A stretch of 64,000 bases of DNA from Oleidesulfovibrio sp047973035. Its GTDB lineage: Bacteria; Desulfobacterota; Desulfovibrionia; Desulfovibrionales; Desulfovibrionaceae. Every line of letters begins with the position of its first letter. Position 1 is the stretch's first letter. Under the pieces are notes generated by a model that worked only from the letters and a program-made list of their open reading frames with translations, searched no databases and was not told the origin of the DNA. The position numbers were made by a program, and so were the translations under genes. Of this stretch, positions 53,231-62,151 are shown piece by piece. Where the stretch lies: NCBI RefSeq assembly GCF_047973035.1, contig NZ_JBKEBF010000037.1, positions 62,001 to 126,000 on the forward strand, in the 5' to 3' direction.

Positions 53231-53650
53231 CTATACATGCCTTGTTACCAACACCCTGCAAGGGGTAATCTTCAGTACCCGCTGGGTAACGCTGCCCAGC
53301 ATAAGTCCTTCCAGTACGGTTTTACCGCGTGTGCCCATAACGATCATGTCACATTTTTCTTTCTTGGCCATATCTGCAATTTCCTCTGCGGGAGAGCCGT
53401 CAACAACCCGCTCGACAAAGCGGATATTGTGGTCTTGCAGCACGTCCCGAGCGGGACCCAGTACTTCGTTAGAAAGTTTGGCAACTTCCTTCGCAAAATC
53501 AAGATGCTGTTTCAGGTTAGGAAAAACCTGATTGCAATGCATCAGCAGTATATCGGCTTTAAACATGGCAGCCAGACTTGCCGCTTCCTTTGCCGCGGTC
53601 AAGGAGCTTTTCGAGCCATCCACGGGGAGGAGTATCCGTTTGATTTCCAT
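53231..53650 (-). CDS. Universal stress protein, single domain
   Basis: A 139-residue UspA-type protein. The start MEIKRILLPVDGSKSS and the ATP-binding motif GTRGKTVLEGLMLGSV (G-x2-G-x9-G-S) near the C-terminus place it in the ATP-binding UspFG-like class. A strong AAGGAG precedes the ATG. It is a single gene and the second universal stress protein in the window. Confidence 0.92.
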   Translation of the reverse strand: MEIKRILLPVDGSKSSLTAAKEAASLAAMFKADILLMHCNQVFPNLKQHLDFAKEVAKLSNEVLGPARDVLQDHNIRFVERVVDGSPAEEIADMAKKEKCDMIVMGTRGKTVLEGLMLGSVTQRVLKITPCRVLVTRHV

Positions 53651-53751
53651 AGTGAGTCTCCTTGTCGGTTAGACGGATTACGTTCCACTATATCTGCTCC
53701 TCACCCTTATGGCAACGACCAAAGGGAAATGTATGAAGGGTTTTTAAGACC

Positions 53752-53785
53752 ATAAAAAAGGCTTCGTCCAGAAAGACGAAGCCTT
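53752..53785 (-). terminator. Rho-independent terminator after asnS
   Basis: Eleven-base perfect arms AAGGCTTCGTC / GACGAAGCCTT with a 6-base loop; TTTTTTATG follows on the minus strand. Confidence 0.92.
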
Positions 53786-53804
53786 GTAGCTGAAGAATGA
53801 AATT

Positions 53805-55190
53805 TTAGAATTCAAGATGGCGCGGTGTACGGGGGAAGGGAATTACATCGCGGATGTTGGTGATGCCGGTAAGCAGCATCAGCAACCGTTCAAAGCCCAG
53901 TCCGAAACCGGCATGAGGCGTGGTGCCGAACTTGCGCAGTTCAAGATACCACCAGTAGTCTTCAAGCTCCTGCCCCAGTTCCTTGATGCGGGCTTCAAGC
54001 ACGTCAAGGCGTTCTTCACGCTGGGAGCCGCCAACCAGTTCGCCGATGCGGGGAACCAGCAGGTCCATGGCTGCCACGGTTTTACCATCGTCGTTCAGGC
54101 GCATGTAAAACGCCTTGATTTCTTTGGGGTAATCGTACACGGCTACCGGCTTTTTGAAATGTTCTTCCGCAAGGTAGCGCTCATGTTCGGTCTGCAGGTC
54201 TGTACCCCACTCTACAGGGTATTCAAACTTTTTACCGCTGGCCTTCAGAATGTCGATAGCTTCGGTGTAGCTGACACGGGCAAAGGGGCTGTTCACAATG
54301 TTTTCAAGGCGGTCTTTCAGCTCTTTATCAACAAACTTACAGAACAGGTCCAGATCAGCGGCGCAGTGCTCCATGACATGTCTGACCACATATTTGACCA
54401 TGTCTTCAGCCAGCTGCATGTCATCTTCCAGATCGGCAAAGGCCATTTCCGGCTCAATCATCCAGAATTCTGCAGCATGGCGGGGTGTGTTTGAATTTTC
54501 CGCACGAAAGGTAGGCCCGAAGGTGTAAATCTTACCAAGGCTCTGGGCCATGATTTCGCCTTCCAGCTGACCGGAAACAGTCAGGTTGCACTCTTTGCCG
54601 AAGAAGTCATCATCATAGACGGAGCCTTCTTTGGGGGCGGCTACGCCTGTAGGCGGCAGAGTGGTCACGCGGAACATTTCGCCGGCGCCTTCGCAGTCGG
54701 AACCGGTCAGAATAGGCGTGTGCACATTAAAGAAGCCGTTTTCACGGAAGAAGTTATGTACTGCAAAGCTTGCTTCTGAACGGATACGGAATACGGCGCT
54801 GAACTTGTTTGTTCTGGGGCGCAGGTGTGCAATGGTACGCAAGTATTCGTCGGAATGCCGCTTTTTTTGCAACGGGAATGTTTCAGGGTCGGCACCGCCC
54901 AGAATAGTCATGGCGGCAGCGCGAACTTCCCACTTCTGGCCCTTGCCGGGCGATTCCACCAGCTGCCCGCGGATATCGACAGAAGCGCCGGTTGTGGCTT
55001 CTTCGACTACCTTATAAGCATCTGTTCCTTCATCGACGATGATCTGAATATTGGTCAGGCACGAGCCGTCGTTCAGTTCAAGAAAAGAAAATCCCTTGTT
55101 GTCACGGCGGGTGCGTACCCAGCCGCACAGCCGGATGTCATCGCAGGGTGCGGACGCATTCAATGCATCGAGAATCTGCGTGCGTTTCAT
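53805..55190 (-). CDS. asnS: Asparaginyl-tRNA synthetase
   Basis: Charges tRNA-Asn directly with asparagine. The 461-residue class II enzyme has the OB-fold start RLCGWVRTRRDNKGFSF, the AsnRS insertion around GSDCEGAGEMFRVTTL, motif 2 (FRAENSNTPRHAAEFWMIEPEM) and motif 3 (GFGLGFERLLMLLTG). The AsnRS identity over AspRS rests on these motifs and on the RHAAEF sequence. The ATG has AAGGAG upstream. Its presence means tRNA-Asn can be charged without transamidation. Confidence 0.95.
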   Translation of the reverse strand: MKRTQILDALNASAPCDDIRLCGWVRTRRDNKGFSFLELNDGSCLTNIQIIVDEGTDAYKVVEEATTGASVDIRGQLVESPGKGQKWEVRAAAMTILGGADPETFPLQKKRHSDEYLRTIAHLRPRTNKFSAVFRIRSEASFAVHNFFRENGFFNVHTPILTGSDCEGAGEMFRVTTLPPTGVAAPKEGSVYDDDFFGKECNLTVSGQLEGEIMAQSLGKIYTFGPTFRAENSNTPRHAAEFWMIEPEMAFADLEDDMQLAEDMVKYVVRHVMEHCAADLDLFCKFVDKELKDRLENIVNSPFARVSYTEAIDILKASGKKFEYPVEWGTDLQTEHERYLAEEHFKKPVAVYDYPKEIKAFYMRLNDDGKTVAAMDLLVPRIGELVGGSQREERLDVLEARIKELGQELEDYWWYLELRKFGTTPHAGFGLGFERLLMLLTGITNIRDVIPFPRTPRHLEF

Positions 55191-55532
55191 ATCATTGTCT
55201 CCTTGCGGTGGCTGGTGGAAAATGACCTCTACCCTTCATTTTGTGTCAGGATATGGTTTCTTGCGAAGGGATAGGCGTATTGTAATCGACGGTCAAGAGT
55301 GTTTGGTAGCGCGCGTAATACCTTTGTGCAGAGAGGCTCCGGGTAAGATGAGCTTCTGTGATCAGTCCCTTTGCTGTGAAGGGTTTATTTTTTTTCAAAA
55401 AATGATGTTTTAAACAATTATGTAAAAAATAAAGACGTCAAAAGCATAAAATAGTACAAAAATGTAAAAATAAAATTTTAAGAAAAAAGCAGTTTTTTTC
55501 TAACTGCCTGTTTTAATTAGTTGGTCGTTCGT
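55191..55532. other. Very AT-rich divergent region before glnN
   Basis: Long A/T tracts (about 55380-55520), likely a curved or enhancer-containing promoter region. Activator sites for the sigma-54 promoter would be expected here, but I could not identify an operator repeat. Confidence 0.45.
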
Positions 55533-55548
55533 TGGCACTGGCCGTGCA
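55533..55548 (+). promoter_or_regulatory. Predicted sigma-54 promoter of glnN
   Basis: TGGCACTGGCCGTGCA fits TGGCACG-N4-TTGCA with the invariant GG and GC 12 bases apart. Transcription would start near 55559, about 70 bases before the ATG. Confidence 0.72.
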
Positions 55549-55627
55549 TTATGGTATACAGCGTTTTGGCTATTTTACGCCTACTCTGAACCAGAACATA
55601 CAAGATCCTTAATGAAGGAGCAGCAGA

Positions 55628-57808
55628 ATGAGCGGACATCAGGCACGACTGAACGCAATTGCGGCAGTTACCAACTACAAGGCCGGAGAACCGGCATTCA
55701 GCTTTGCAGAATCTTCGCCCACAGAACTGTTCGGGTGCAACGTATTTAATGATAAGGTAATGAAGGAGCGCCTGCCCAAGTCGGTATACAAGTCGCTCAA
55801 GCGTACCATCGAACAGGGTGAAAAACTGGATCCTTCGCTTGCGGACATTGTGGCAAACGCCATGAAGGACTGGGCTCTTTCCAAAGGTGCAACCCACTAC
55901 ACCCACGTTTTTTATCCGCTGAACGGCCTTACTGCGGAAAAGCATGACGGCTTCCTTACCCCTGACGGTAACGGCAACGTGATGGCGGAATTCAGCGGCA
56001 GCCAGCTGATTCAGGGCGAGCCTGATGCCTCCAGCTTCCCCAGCGGCGGTTTGCGCGCCACGTTTGAAGCGCGAGGCTACACCGCATGGGATGTAACCAA
56101 CCCCGCGTACATCATTGAAAACCCCAACGGAACCTTCCTGTGTATCCCCACTGCGTTCATTTCATACACCGGTGAGGCTCTGGACAAGAAAACGCCTCTG
56201 CTGCGCGCAAGTCAGGCTCTGAATACGCAGGCCCGCCGCATTCTGCGCCTTTTCGGTACGGAAACTGACGACCGCGTAGTCTCTTACGCCGGTATCGAGC
56301 AGGAATATTTTCTCATCGACCGTAACTTCTTCTTCGGACGTCCCGACCTGCAGCTTGCTGGCCGCACTCTGTTCGGCGCAAAGCCCCCCAAAGGACAGGA
56401 GTTTGAAGATCACTATTTCGGCACTGTGCCGCGCCGCGTGCTGGCATTCATGATGGAAGTGGAGCATGAACTGTACAAGCTGGGCGTGCCGGTTAAAACC
56501 CGTCACAACGAAGTTGCTCCTGCACAGTTTGAAATTGCTCCGGTGTTTGAGACTTCCAACCTCGCCACCGACCATAACCAGATCATCATGACGACGCTGA
56601 AAAGTATTGCAAAGCGTTACGGCATGGCCTGCCTGCTGCACGAAAAGCCTTTTGCCGGTATCAACGGCTCCGGCAAGCACGTGAACTACTCCATCGGTAA
56701 TTGCAAACTTGGCAGCCTGTTTGATCCCGGTGATACCCCGCATGAAAACGCGCAGTTCCTTGTATTCTGCGCTGCCATGATTCGCGCCGTGCACAAATAC
56801 GGTCACCTGATGCGTGCCGTTGTCGCTTCCGCCAGCAACGATCATCGTCTGGGCGCTAACGAAGCTCCCCCTGCGATTATGTCCGTATACCTTGGCGAGC
56901 AGCTGAGTGACGTATTCGAACAGATTAAAAACGGCGGAGCCAAGTCTTCTAAAAAGAAAGGTCTGCTGCAGGTGGGCGTAGACACCCTGCCCCCGCTGCC
57001 TATGGATGCCGGCGACCGTAACAGAACCAGCCCGTTCGCCTTTACCGGCAACAGATTCGAGTTCCGCGCTGTCGGTTCCAACATGTCCGTAGCAGGTCCG
57101 CAGGTTGTGCTTAACTCCATCCTGTCCGAGTCTCTCGACTACATCGCCACAAAGCTTGAAACTGCCACCAAGGGCGACATGACCAAGCTGCCCGGTGCCG
57201 TGCAGGATGTACTTAAAGACATTATCACCAAGCACGAAGCCGTTATCTTCAACGGCGACGGATACTCTGAAGAATGGCATAAGGAAGCTGAAAAACGCGG
57301 TCTGAAAAACCTGCCTACTTCCGTTGAAGCGCTGCCCATGCTGACTGAAGAAAGTGTGGTGGAAATGTTCGAGCGGTTCGGCGTATTCTCGCGCCGCGAG
57401 CTGGAAAGCCGCCAGAGCATCTACATCGAGCAGTACTGCCGCACCATTCAGACAGAAGCGGCGCTGGTTATTAAGATGTCACGTACCCAGATTTTCCCTG
57501 CGGCAATGCGCTATCAGGGAGAGCTTGCAGCAACTTGCGCCAACATGAAAGCAATCGGTATGGAGTTTGTGACGCATACGCTGTCTGACCTGACCGAAAA
57601 ACTACGCGGCCTGCAGCAGGCAACCAGCGAGCTGGAAGCCGTTATGGCTACCCATTGCGAAAGCGAACTGGCAGAAGCCAGCTGCATGTGCACCAAGGCA
57701 CTGCCTGCAATGCAGAAGGTACGGCTCTATGCTGACCAGCTGGAAAACATCATTGCCGACGATCTGTGGCCCTTGCCCAGCTATCAGGAAATGCTGTTTG
57801 TAAAATAA
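55628..57808 (+). CDS. glnN: Glutamine synthetase type III
   Basis: ATP-dependent synthesis of glutamine from glutamate and ammonia. The 726-residue length and motifs identify GSIII: HDGFLTPDGNG and FPSGGLRATFEARGYTAWD in the N-terminal domain, EQEYFLID, the HNEVAPAQFE loop, KPFAGINGSGKHVNYS with the glutamate and ATP residues, and NRFEFRAVGSNMS. The long C-terminal helical region (about 600-726) is typical. A strong GGAG precedes the ATG. A sigma-54-type promoter suggests nitrogen control. It lies 269 bases upstream of a second, unrelated GS gene. Confidence 0.95.
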   Translation: MSGHQARLNAIAAVTNYKAGEPAFSFAESSPTELFGCNVFNDKVMKERLPKSVYKSLKRTIEQGEKLDPSLADIVANAMKDWALSKGATHYTHVFYPLNGLTAEKHDGFLTPDGNGNVMAEFSGSQLIQGEPDASSFPSGGLRATFEARGYTAWDVTNPAYIIENPNGTFLCIPTAFISYTGEALDKKTPLLRASQALNTQARRILRLFGTETDDRVVSYAGIEQEYFLIDRNFFFGRPDLQLAGRTLFGAKPPKGQEFEDHYFGTVPRRVLAFMMEVEHELYKLGVPVKTRHNEVAPAQFEIAPVFETSNLATDHNQIIMTTLKSIAKRYGMACLLHEKPFAGINGSGKHVNYSIGNCKLGSLFDPGDTPHENAQFLVFCAAMIRAVHKYGHLMRAVVASASNDHRLGANEAPPAIMSVYLGEQLSDVFEQIKNGGAKSSKKKGLLQVGVDTLPPLPMDAGDRNRTSPFAFTGNRFEFRAVGSNMSVAGPQVVLNSILSESLDYIATKLETATKGDMTKLPGAVQDVLKDIITKHEAVIFNGDGYSEEWHKEAEKRGLKNLPTSVEALPMLTEESVVEMFERFGVFSRRELESRQSIYIEQYCRTIQTEAALVIKMSRTQIFPAAMRYQGELAATCANMKAIGMEFVTHTLSDLTEKLRGLQQATSELEAVMATHCESELAEASCMCTKALPAMQKVRLYADQLENIIADDLWPLPSYQEMLFVK

Positions 57809-57845
57809 AGATCCTACCGCTTCCGACACAGAAACGGTTCACCGT

Positions 57846-57880
57846 AAGGAAGGCTCGCTTTGGCGGGCCTTTCTTTTTTT
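57846..57880 (+). terminator. Rho-independent terminator after glnN
   Basis: Nine-base arms AAGGCTCGC / GCGGGCCTT (one T-G) followed by TTCTTTTTTTT. Confidence 0.83.
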
Positions 57881-58006
57881 TCTCTCAAGGCTATCTAACA
57901 TAACGCGGCATGCATGATTTTGTTATGCATCGCTGAATGGTTCATTTTGCAAAAATGTGATATAGTAGCCGCTAGTGGCTTTCAATGTAATTTATCAGTG
58001 TGTTAC

Positions 58007-58022
58007 TGGCGGGCTGCTTGCC
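58007..58022 (+). promoter_or_regulatory. Predicted sigma-54 promoter of glnA
   Basis: TGGCGGGCTGCTTGCC keeps GG and GC 12 bases apart and the TTGC block; two positions of TGGCAC differ. The ATG is 56 bases downstream. Confidence 0.55.
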
Positions 58023-58077
58023 TGCCAACTACTGTGGTGGTTATCCGTCACAGCCAACCCACCGAGAGGGCATGAGC

Positions 58078-59427
58078 ATGAGTACGAATTATCCCGTCTT
58101 TAATTGCAAAAACGGTGATGACGTTATCAGAGCTGTAAAGGACTACAACGTCAGTTTTGTCCAGTTCTGGTTTGTAGACATTCTGGGTAACCTGAAAAGT
58201 TTTCAGGTTGCGCCTGATGAACTGGAATCCGCCTTTGAAGAAGGCATGGGCTTTGACGGTTCGTCAATTCTCGGGTTCACCCGCATTGAAGAAAGCGACA
58301 TGATTGCCATTCCTGATGCGTCCAGCTTTCAGATATGCTCATGGCGTCCGCTTGACCGCCCTGTTGCGCGTATGTTCTGTGATATCCACACCCCCGACGG
58401 CAACCCCTACGAGGGCGACCCGCGCTATGTTCTGCGCCGCCTTATCGATAAAGCCGCGCAGAAAGGGTACACATACTATGTAGGGCCGGAACTGGAATTC
58501 TTCCTGTTTGCAGACCCGTACAACCCGAAGCCGCTGGACTCCGGCGGGTACTTTGATGCTCCGCCGCTGGACCTTGGTAACGAAGTCCGCCGCGATATTA
58601 TTTTTGCCCTGCAGAAAATGGGAATCGCAGTGGAATACAGCCACCATGAAGTGGCGCCTTCACAGCATGAAATCGACCTGCGTTACAACGAAGCCCTGAA
58701 GATGGCTGATATCGCCATGACATACAAAGTCGTGGTGAAGGAAATTGCCCGTAAACACGGCGTGTACGCGTCTTTTATGCCCAAGCCCATTTTCGGTGAA
58801 AACGGTTCCGGGATGCACGTGCATCAGTCGCTGTTCAAGAACGGGAAAAACGCCTTCTTTGACGCCAACGACCCGCATCACCTTTCTGCGGAAGCCCGTC
58901 ACTACATCGCCGGTCTGCTGACCCATGCCAGCGAGATGACCTGCATCACCAACCAGTGGGTCAATTCATACAAGCGCCTTGTTCCGGGGTATGAAGCTCC
59001 TGTGTACATCGCATGGGCGCAGCGTAACCGCTCGTCGCTCATCCGCGTGCCCATGTACAAGCCCGGCAAAGAAGCAGCCACCCGCGTTGAGCTGCGTAAC
59101 CCCGACCCTGCATGCAACCCCTACCTTGCCTTTGCAGCCATGCTGGGTGCTGGTCTGGAAGGCATCGAAAAAGGGTACGAAGTACCCAAGGCCGTGGAAG
59201 AAAACATCTTTGCCATGGAGGCGGAAGACCTTACCGCCAAGGGCATTGATTCTCTGCCGGGGTCGCTGTACGAAGCCGCAATCGCGCTGCGCGACAGTGC
59301 ATTGATGAAAGAACTTCTGGGTGAGCATGTGCATCAGAACCTCGTAGGCAACAAGCTTATTGAGTGGGACGATTACCGTACGCACGTCTCAGAGTTTGAG
59401 CTTAAGCGCTACCTGCCTGTGCTGTAA
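58078..59427 (+). CDS. glnA: Glutamine synthetase type I (alpha form)
   Basis: The 449-residue GSI enzyme. Motifs include GFDGSSI, PELEFFLF, EVAPSQHEID, GENGSGMHVHQS and NRSSLIRVP. It lacks the NLYDLPPEE-type segment that carries the adenylylated tyrosine of GSI-beta, so it is probably feedback-controlled rather than adenylylated. The ATG at 58078 has AGAGGG 7 bases upstream; in-frame earlier starts overlap the predicted promoter. A 32-base palindrome follows. A type III enzyme is encoded just upstream, so the cell has two GS forms from the same locus. Confidence 0.94.
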   Translation: MSTNYPVFNCKNGDDVIRAVKDYNVSFVQFWFVDILGNLKSFQVAPDELESAFEEGMGFDGSSILGFTRIEESDMIAIPDASSFQICSWRPLDRPVARMFCDIHTPDGNPYEGDPRYVLRRLIDKAAQKGYTYYVGPELEFFLFADPYNPKPLDSGGYFDAPPLDLGNEVRRDIIFALQKMGIAVEYSHHEVAPSQHEIDLRYNEALKMADIAMTYKVVVKEIARKHGVYASFMPKPIFGENGSGMHVHQSLFKNGKNAFFDANDPHHLSAEARHYIAGLLTHASEMTCITNQWVNSYKRLVPGYEAPVYIAWAQRNRSSLIRVPMYKPGKEAATRVELRNPDPACNPYLAFAAMLGAGLEGIEKGYEVPKAVEENIFAMEAEDLTAKGIDSLPGSLYEAAIALRDSALMKELLGEHVHQNLVGNKLIEWDDYRTHVSEFELKRYLPVL

Positions 59428-59449
59428 CCGGCACAGTTTTACAAAACAG

Positions 59450-59486
59450 ATACGCCCCGCAACAGCTGTTGCGGGGCGTATTGTTG
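59450..59486. terminator. Palindromic terminator after glnA
   Basis: A perfect 32-base palindrome (16-base arms starting ATACGCCCCGCAACAG) centred at 59465/59466 and followed by TTGTTG. The T run is poor, so it may act as a two-way terminator or an mRNA-stabilising stem. Confidence 0.6.
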
Positions 59487-59603
59487 TGAAGGCATACTCT
59501 TCCCATCCGGCCCGCGGGGCTTTTGGGCTGCGGATTAGCACGATCTAGTGCTTCTGGCTGCGGCCCACTGCCTGCCCCGTCATAAGGCTGACAGACGCTT
59601 CTA

Positions 59604-60017
59604 CTACCGCAAAAGCGACAGGCTGCCGGTAAGTGATGTGATCTTTTCAGCACAGCCGAACAACGCGATGCCCGCATATTCCAGATCGCAGGCACGGCAG
59701 GCGGACATCCTTTGCTCGTAATGGCCGTAGTTCTTTGATCGCTGTGCCGTACGGGTGAACCCTGCGGCAAGAAGCTGCTGCTCTTCTGCTGTACTACGCA
59801 GACGTTGAATAGCCTGCTGTCCGGCTTTCAGGATAGCAATGGGTAGTGTGGTTATCCCCGCATGCAGCCCGCCTGTGCCGTCCTGTACGTTATGGCCGAC
59901 TATCTCAGGCCGCTGGCAACCCATGGAAGTGGAAAGAACAGCCGCGGCGTTGGCAGCCAGACCTGCGGGAAGAGATTCATCCAGAATGATGACAAAACGC
60001 TTGGTATTAACCGGCAT
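59604..60017 (-). CDS. DUF2000 domain protein
   Basis: A 137-residue protein matching DUF2000, with RFVIILDESLPAGLAANAAAVLSTSMG at the start, function unknown. The ATG has AGGAGG at a spacing of 5 and overlaps the end of the proline dehydrogenase gene by 11 bases, so the two are co-translated. Cys residues (CRACD) near residue 106 are unusual. The context suggests an accessory role in amino-acid catabolism, but no function is established. Confidence 0.78.
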   Translation of the reverse strand: MPVNTKRFVIILDESLPAGLAANAAAVLSTSMGCQRPEIVGHNVQDGTGGLHAGITTLPIAILKAGQQAIQRLRSTAEEQQLLAAGFTRTAQRSKNYGHYEQRMSACRACDLEYAGIALFGCAEKITSLTGSLSLLR

Positions 60018-61029
60018 AGCGACCTCCTGTAGCCCGCAGTTTCTTAACAGCGCTGCCGGAAAAAATCGCCCGCAACGCGAACAGCAGATTGCGCGGAGCT
60101 TCTCCTAGCCGCCTGACGCTATACGACCACCAGTCTTTGCCGTATGGCAGATACAGGCGGACTATGCGCCTTCCGGCTACCAGCTGCCTGCAGTAGTCAG
60201 GTCTGACGCCGTACAGCATTTCTACTTCCCAGCCTTCATCAGGCCATCCGTTCTTTCGTGCTTTCTCTGCCGCATATGCAACCATGCGGTGGTCGTGTGT
60301 GCCCAGTACGGGATAAACGCCACACTCCAGAGCTTCTGCGGAAAACAGCATGTCGATGCCTTTCCGGTACGCATTATCCATCTGGCCGCGACCTGTAAAA
60401 GCCAGAGAAGCGTTTTCTGCAAAGGCTCCTTTTACCAGACGTACCATAGCGCCTTGCCGGACAAGTTCCTTAAGGTCTGCCGCGCTGCGATGCAGGTATG
60501 TCTGGATGGTAATGGCAACGGGCAGGTTTCGTCTGTTCAGGTTTTGGTAGAGGTCTAGCGTCTGCTGTGTGACGCCGGAATCTTCCATGTCCAGCATAAG
60601 AACTTTGCGGGGTAAGGGGGATGGTATAGTTCGCCGAGAAGTCTGTTCCGTCTGTGTTCCGGCAATGCGCTGTGCAAGCTGTTCTGTGTGTTCAGCGCAC
60701 AGCTGCCATGACAGCATGGAACCTATCTGCGTAGGGTCCACTGACACGTGGACCTGATGCCCGCTTGCAGCAAGAGCATCAATGCAGTCTTCCAGTTCGT
60801 TGACTGCCGCTGTGATTTTTCGCAGGTCACTTTCATATTCCCCGAGATAAAAAAGGGAGGCACAGACGTCCTCGGATTGCAGTGCGGATGCCGTTTTCAT
60901 GGCTTGCGCCACGGTGCCGCCCCCGACAAAGCGGGAAGCAAAAGGCTGCATCACGGCAGACTGTTGCATGGTGGCAGTTACCCGTTTGCTGCGTGCAAGG
61001 GCGATCATTGATTTTTGCCAAAGGCGCAT
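60007..61029 (-). CDS. Stand-alone proline dehydrogenase family protein
   Basis: A 340-residue FAD-dependent proline dehydrogenase-like barrel without a fused aldehyde dehydrogenase. Family residues are visible: LMLDMEDSG, RLVKGAFAENA (compare RLVKGAYWDAE of the PutA-like protein), GTHDHRMVAYA, EVEMLYGVRPDY and VRLYLPYG. The ATG at 61029 follows AGGAGG. It starts an operon with a DUF2000 gene. Whether it oxidises proline or another cyclic amino acid is open, because the long PutA-like enzyme is also present. Confidence 0.85.
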   Translation of the reverse strand: MRLWQKSMIALARSKRVTATMQQSAVMQPFASRFVGGGTVAQAMKTASALQSEDVCASLFYLGEYESDLRKITAAVNELEDCIDALAASGHQVHVSVDPTQIGSMLSWQLCAEHTEQLAQRIAGTQTEQTSRRTIPSPLPRKVLMLDMEDSGVTQQTLDLYQNLNRRNLPVAITIQTYLHRSAADLKELVRQGAMVRLVKGAFAENASLAFTGRGQMDNAYRKGIDMLFSAEALECGVYPVLGTHDHRMVAYAAEKARKNGWPDEGWEVEMLYGVRPDYCRQLVAGRRIVRLYLPYGKDWWSYSVRRLGEAPRNLLFALRAIFSGSAVKKLRATGGRYAG

Positions 61030-61099
61030 TGTTTCCTCCTGTTGATAAGGATGGTCACTAGCACCTGCGGCATGACGGGTATGGTACGAAATTGCGGAA

Positions 61100-62032
61100 C
61101 TACGAATTTTCGGGCGCCGTAGCATCGCGGTATTGAGCCGGAGTCGCCCCTGTGAACTGTTTGAATACCCGTGAAAAATGGCTTTGATCGCTGAATCCGG
61201 CCTCTGCGGCAACCTGACTGAGGGGGATTGCTGCCTTAAGGCGCTGCTTGGCGGAGTTTACGCGAAGCTGATTATGATACGCATGCGGCGGAAGACCGGT
61301 CTGTGCCTGAAAAATGCGTAATAAATGAAAACGGCTGACAGCCGCCAGTTCAGATAACGCAGTCAGTGAGACATTCTCTGAAAGGTTGGCTTTCAGATAG
61401 CGTTGTACAGTATGCACTGCTTCGGGCATGTTGTGCTCTGGCACTACTTCTGCGTGGCGGGTGTGATTGACGATCAGTGCAACCAGAGCGCCGACCAGCC
61501 GTTCCTCTTTTTCCAGTCTTCCGGCACCGTCACATATACTTTGATATAACGCATGGAAAAGTTCAAAGAGAGCAGGATCGCTCACAACGGCCGCTTCAAA
61601 TTCCGGTATGGTTGCAGCGCATCCTGCCATTTCGGCAGCAATGCCGTGCATCAGCTCCGGTGCAATGTAAAACATGCGGTATGTCATGTCGGAATCCGTA
61701 TCCGGATTGCAGGCGTGTACGGTGTCCGGAGGAATAAGGGCAATCTGACCGGCTTGAGCATTGTGGTGGGCGTCGTGCATAAAAAACACGGTTCTGCCCG
61801 TTTCTATCAGCCCCACAGAATATGCATCGTGTGTATGCTTGCGAAAGATTTCTTCACTGTAGCTTGAAAAGCGCACTTCAAGCCCCGGCAAGTCGGGGTC
61901 GCGCCAGAAGCGTACGGCAGTATGTTCCGGTGTTCTTCCCATACGGGGCAGAATAGCGGCTTGGTTTGCGGGCGTAAAGCAGATACGCGGCTTAGACAAA
62001 ACAGCCGGAAAGGGCTCCATACAGGCCGTCAT
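61100..62032 (-). CDS. AraC-family transcriptional regulator
   Basis: A 310-residue regulator with an N-terminal cupin-like sensing domain (about 45-180, with HTHDAYSVGLIETG and IALIPPDTVHACNPDT) and a C-terminal double HTH (about 205-305, with FHLLRIFQAQTGLPPHAY and AAEAGFSDQSHFSRVFKQFTG). This resembles the LysE-associated AraC group that controls amino-acid export or use. The start is uncertain: 62032 has only a weak SD, and internal ATGs occur. It sits 70 bases upstream of the proline dehydrogenase operon on the same strand and may control it. Confidence 0.85.
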   Translation of the reverse strand: MTACMEPFPAVLSKPRICFTPANQAAILPRMGRTPEHTAVRFWRDPDLPGLEVRFSSYSEEIFRKHTHDAYSVGLIETGRTVFFMHDAHHNAQAGQIALIPPDTVHACNPDTDSDMTYRMFYIAPELMHGIAAEMAGCAATIPEFEAAVVSDPALFELFHALYQSICDGAGRLEKEERLVGALVALIVNHTRHAEVVPEHNMPEAVHTVQRYLKANLSENVSLTALSELAAVSRFHLLRIFQAQTGLPPHAYHNQLRVNSAKQRLKAAIPLSQVAAEAGFSDQSHFSRVFKQFTGATPAQYRDATAPENS

Positions 62033-62082
62033 GCAGAATGGTCCGGCAGCGGCGCGGCTTTTTGCGGAGCGATTTTGTTTGC

Positions 62083-62103
62083 ATAAAAAAGCCCCGCAGG
62101 GGC
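62083..62103 (-). terminator. Rho-independent terminator after flavin reductase
   Basis: Compact hairpin GCCCC-TGC-GGGGC on the minus strand followed by TTTTTTATG. Confidence 0.82.
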
Positions 62104-62151
62104 ATCGTGCATGATTCTCCCTGCAGGGCCGTTACCGGCATTTCACAGCGC

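Noticed and set aside
58000..58077. N-terminal extension of the GSI gene
   Set aside because: It overlaps the predicted sigma-54 promoter and has no SD; family proteins begin near the chosen ATG.
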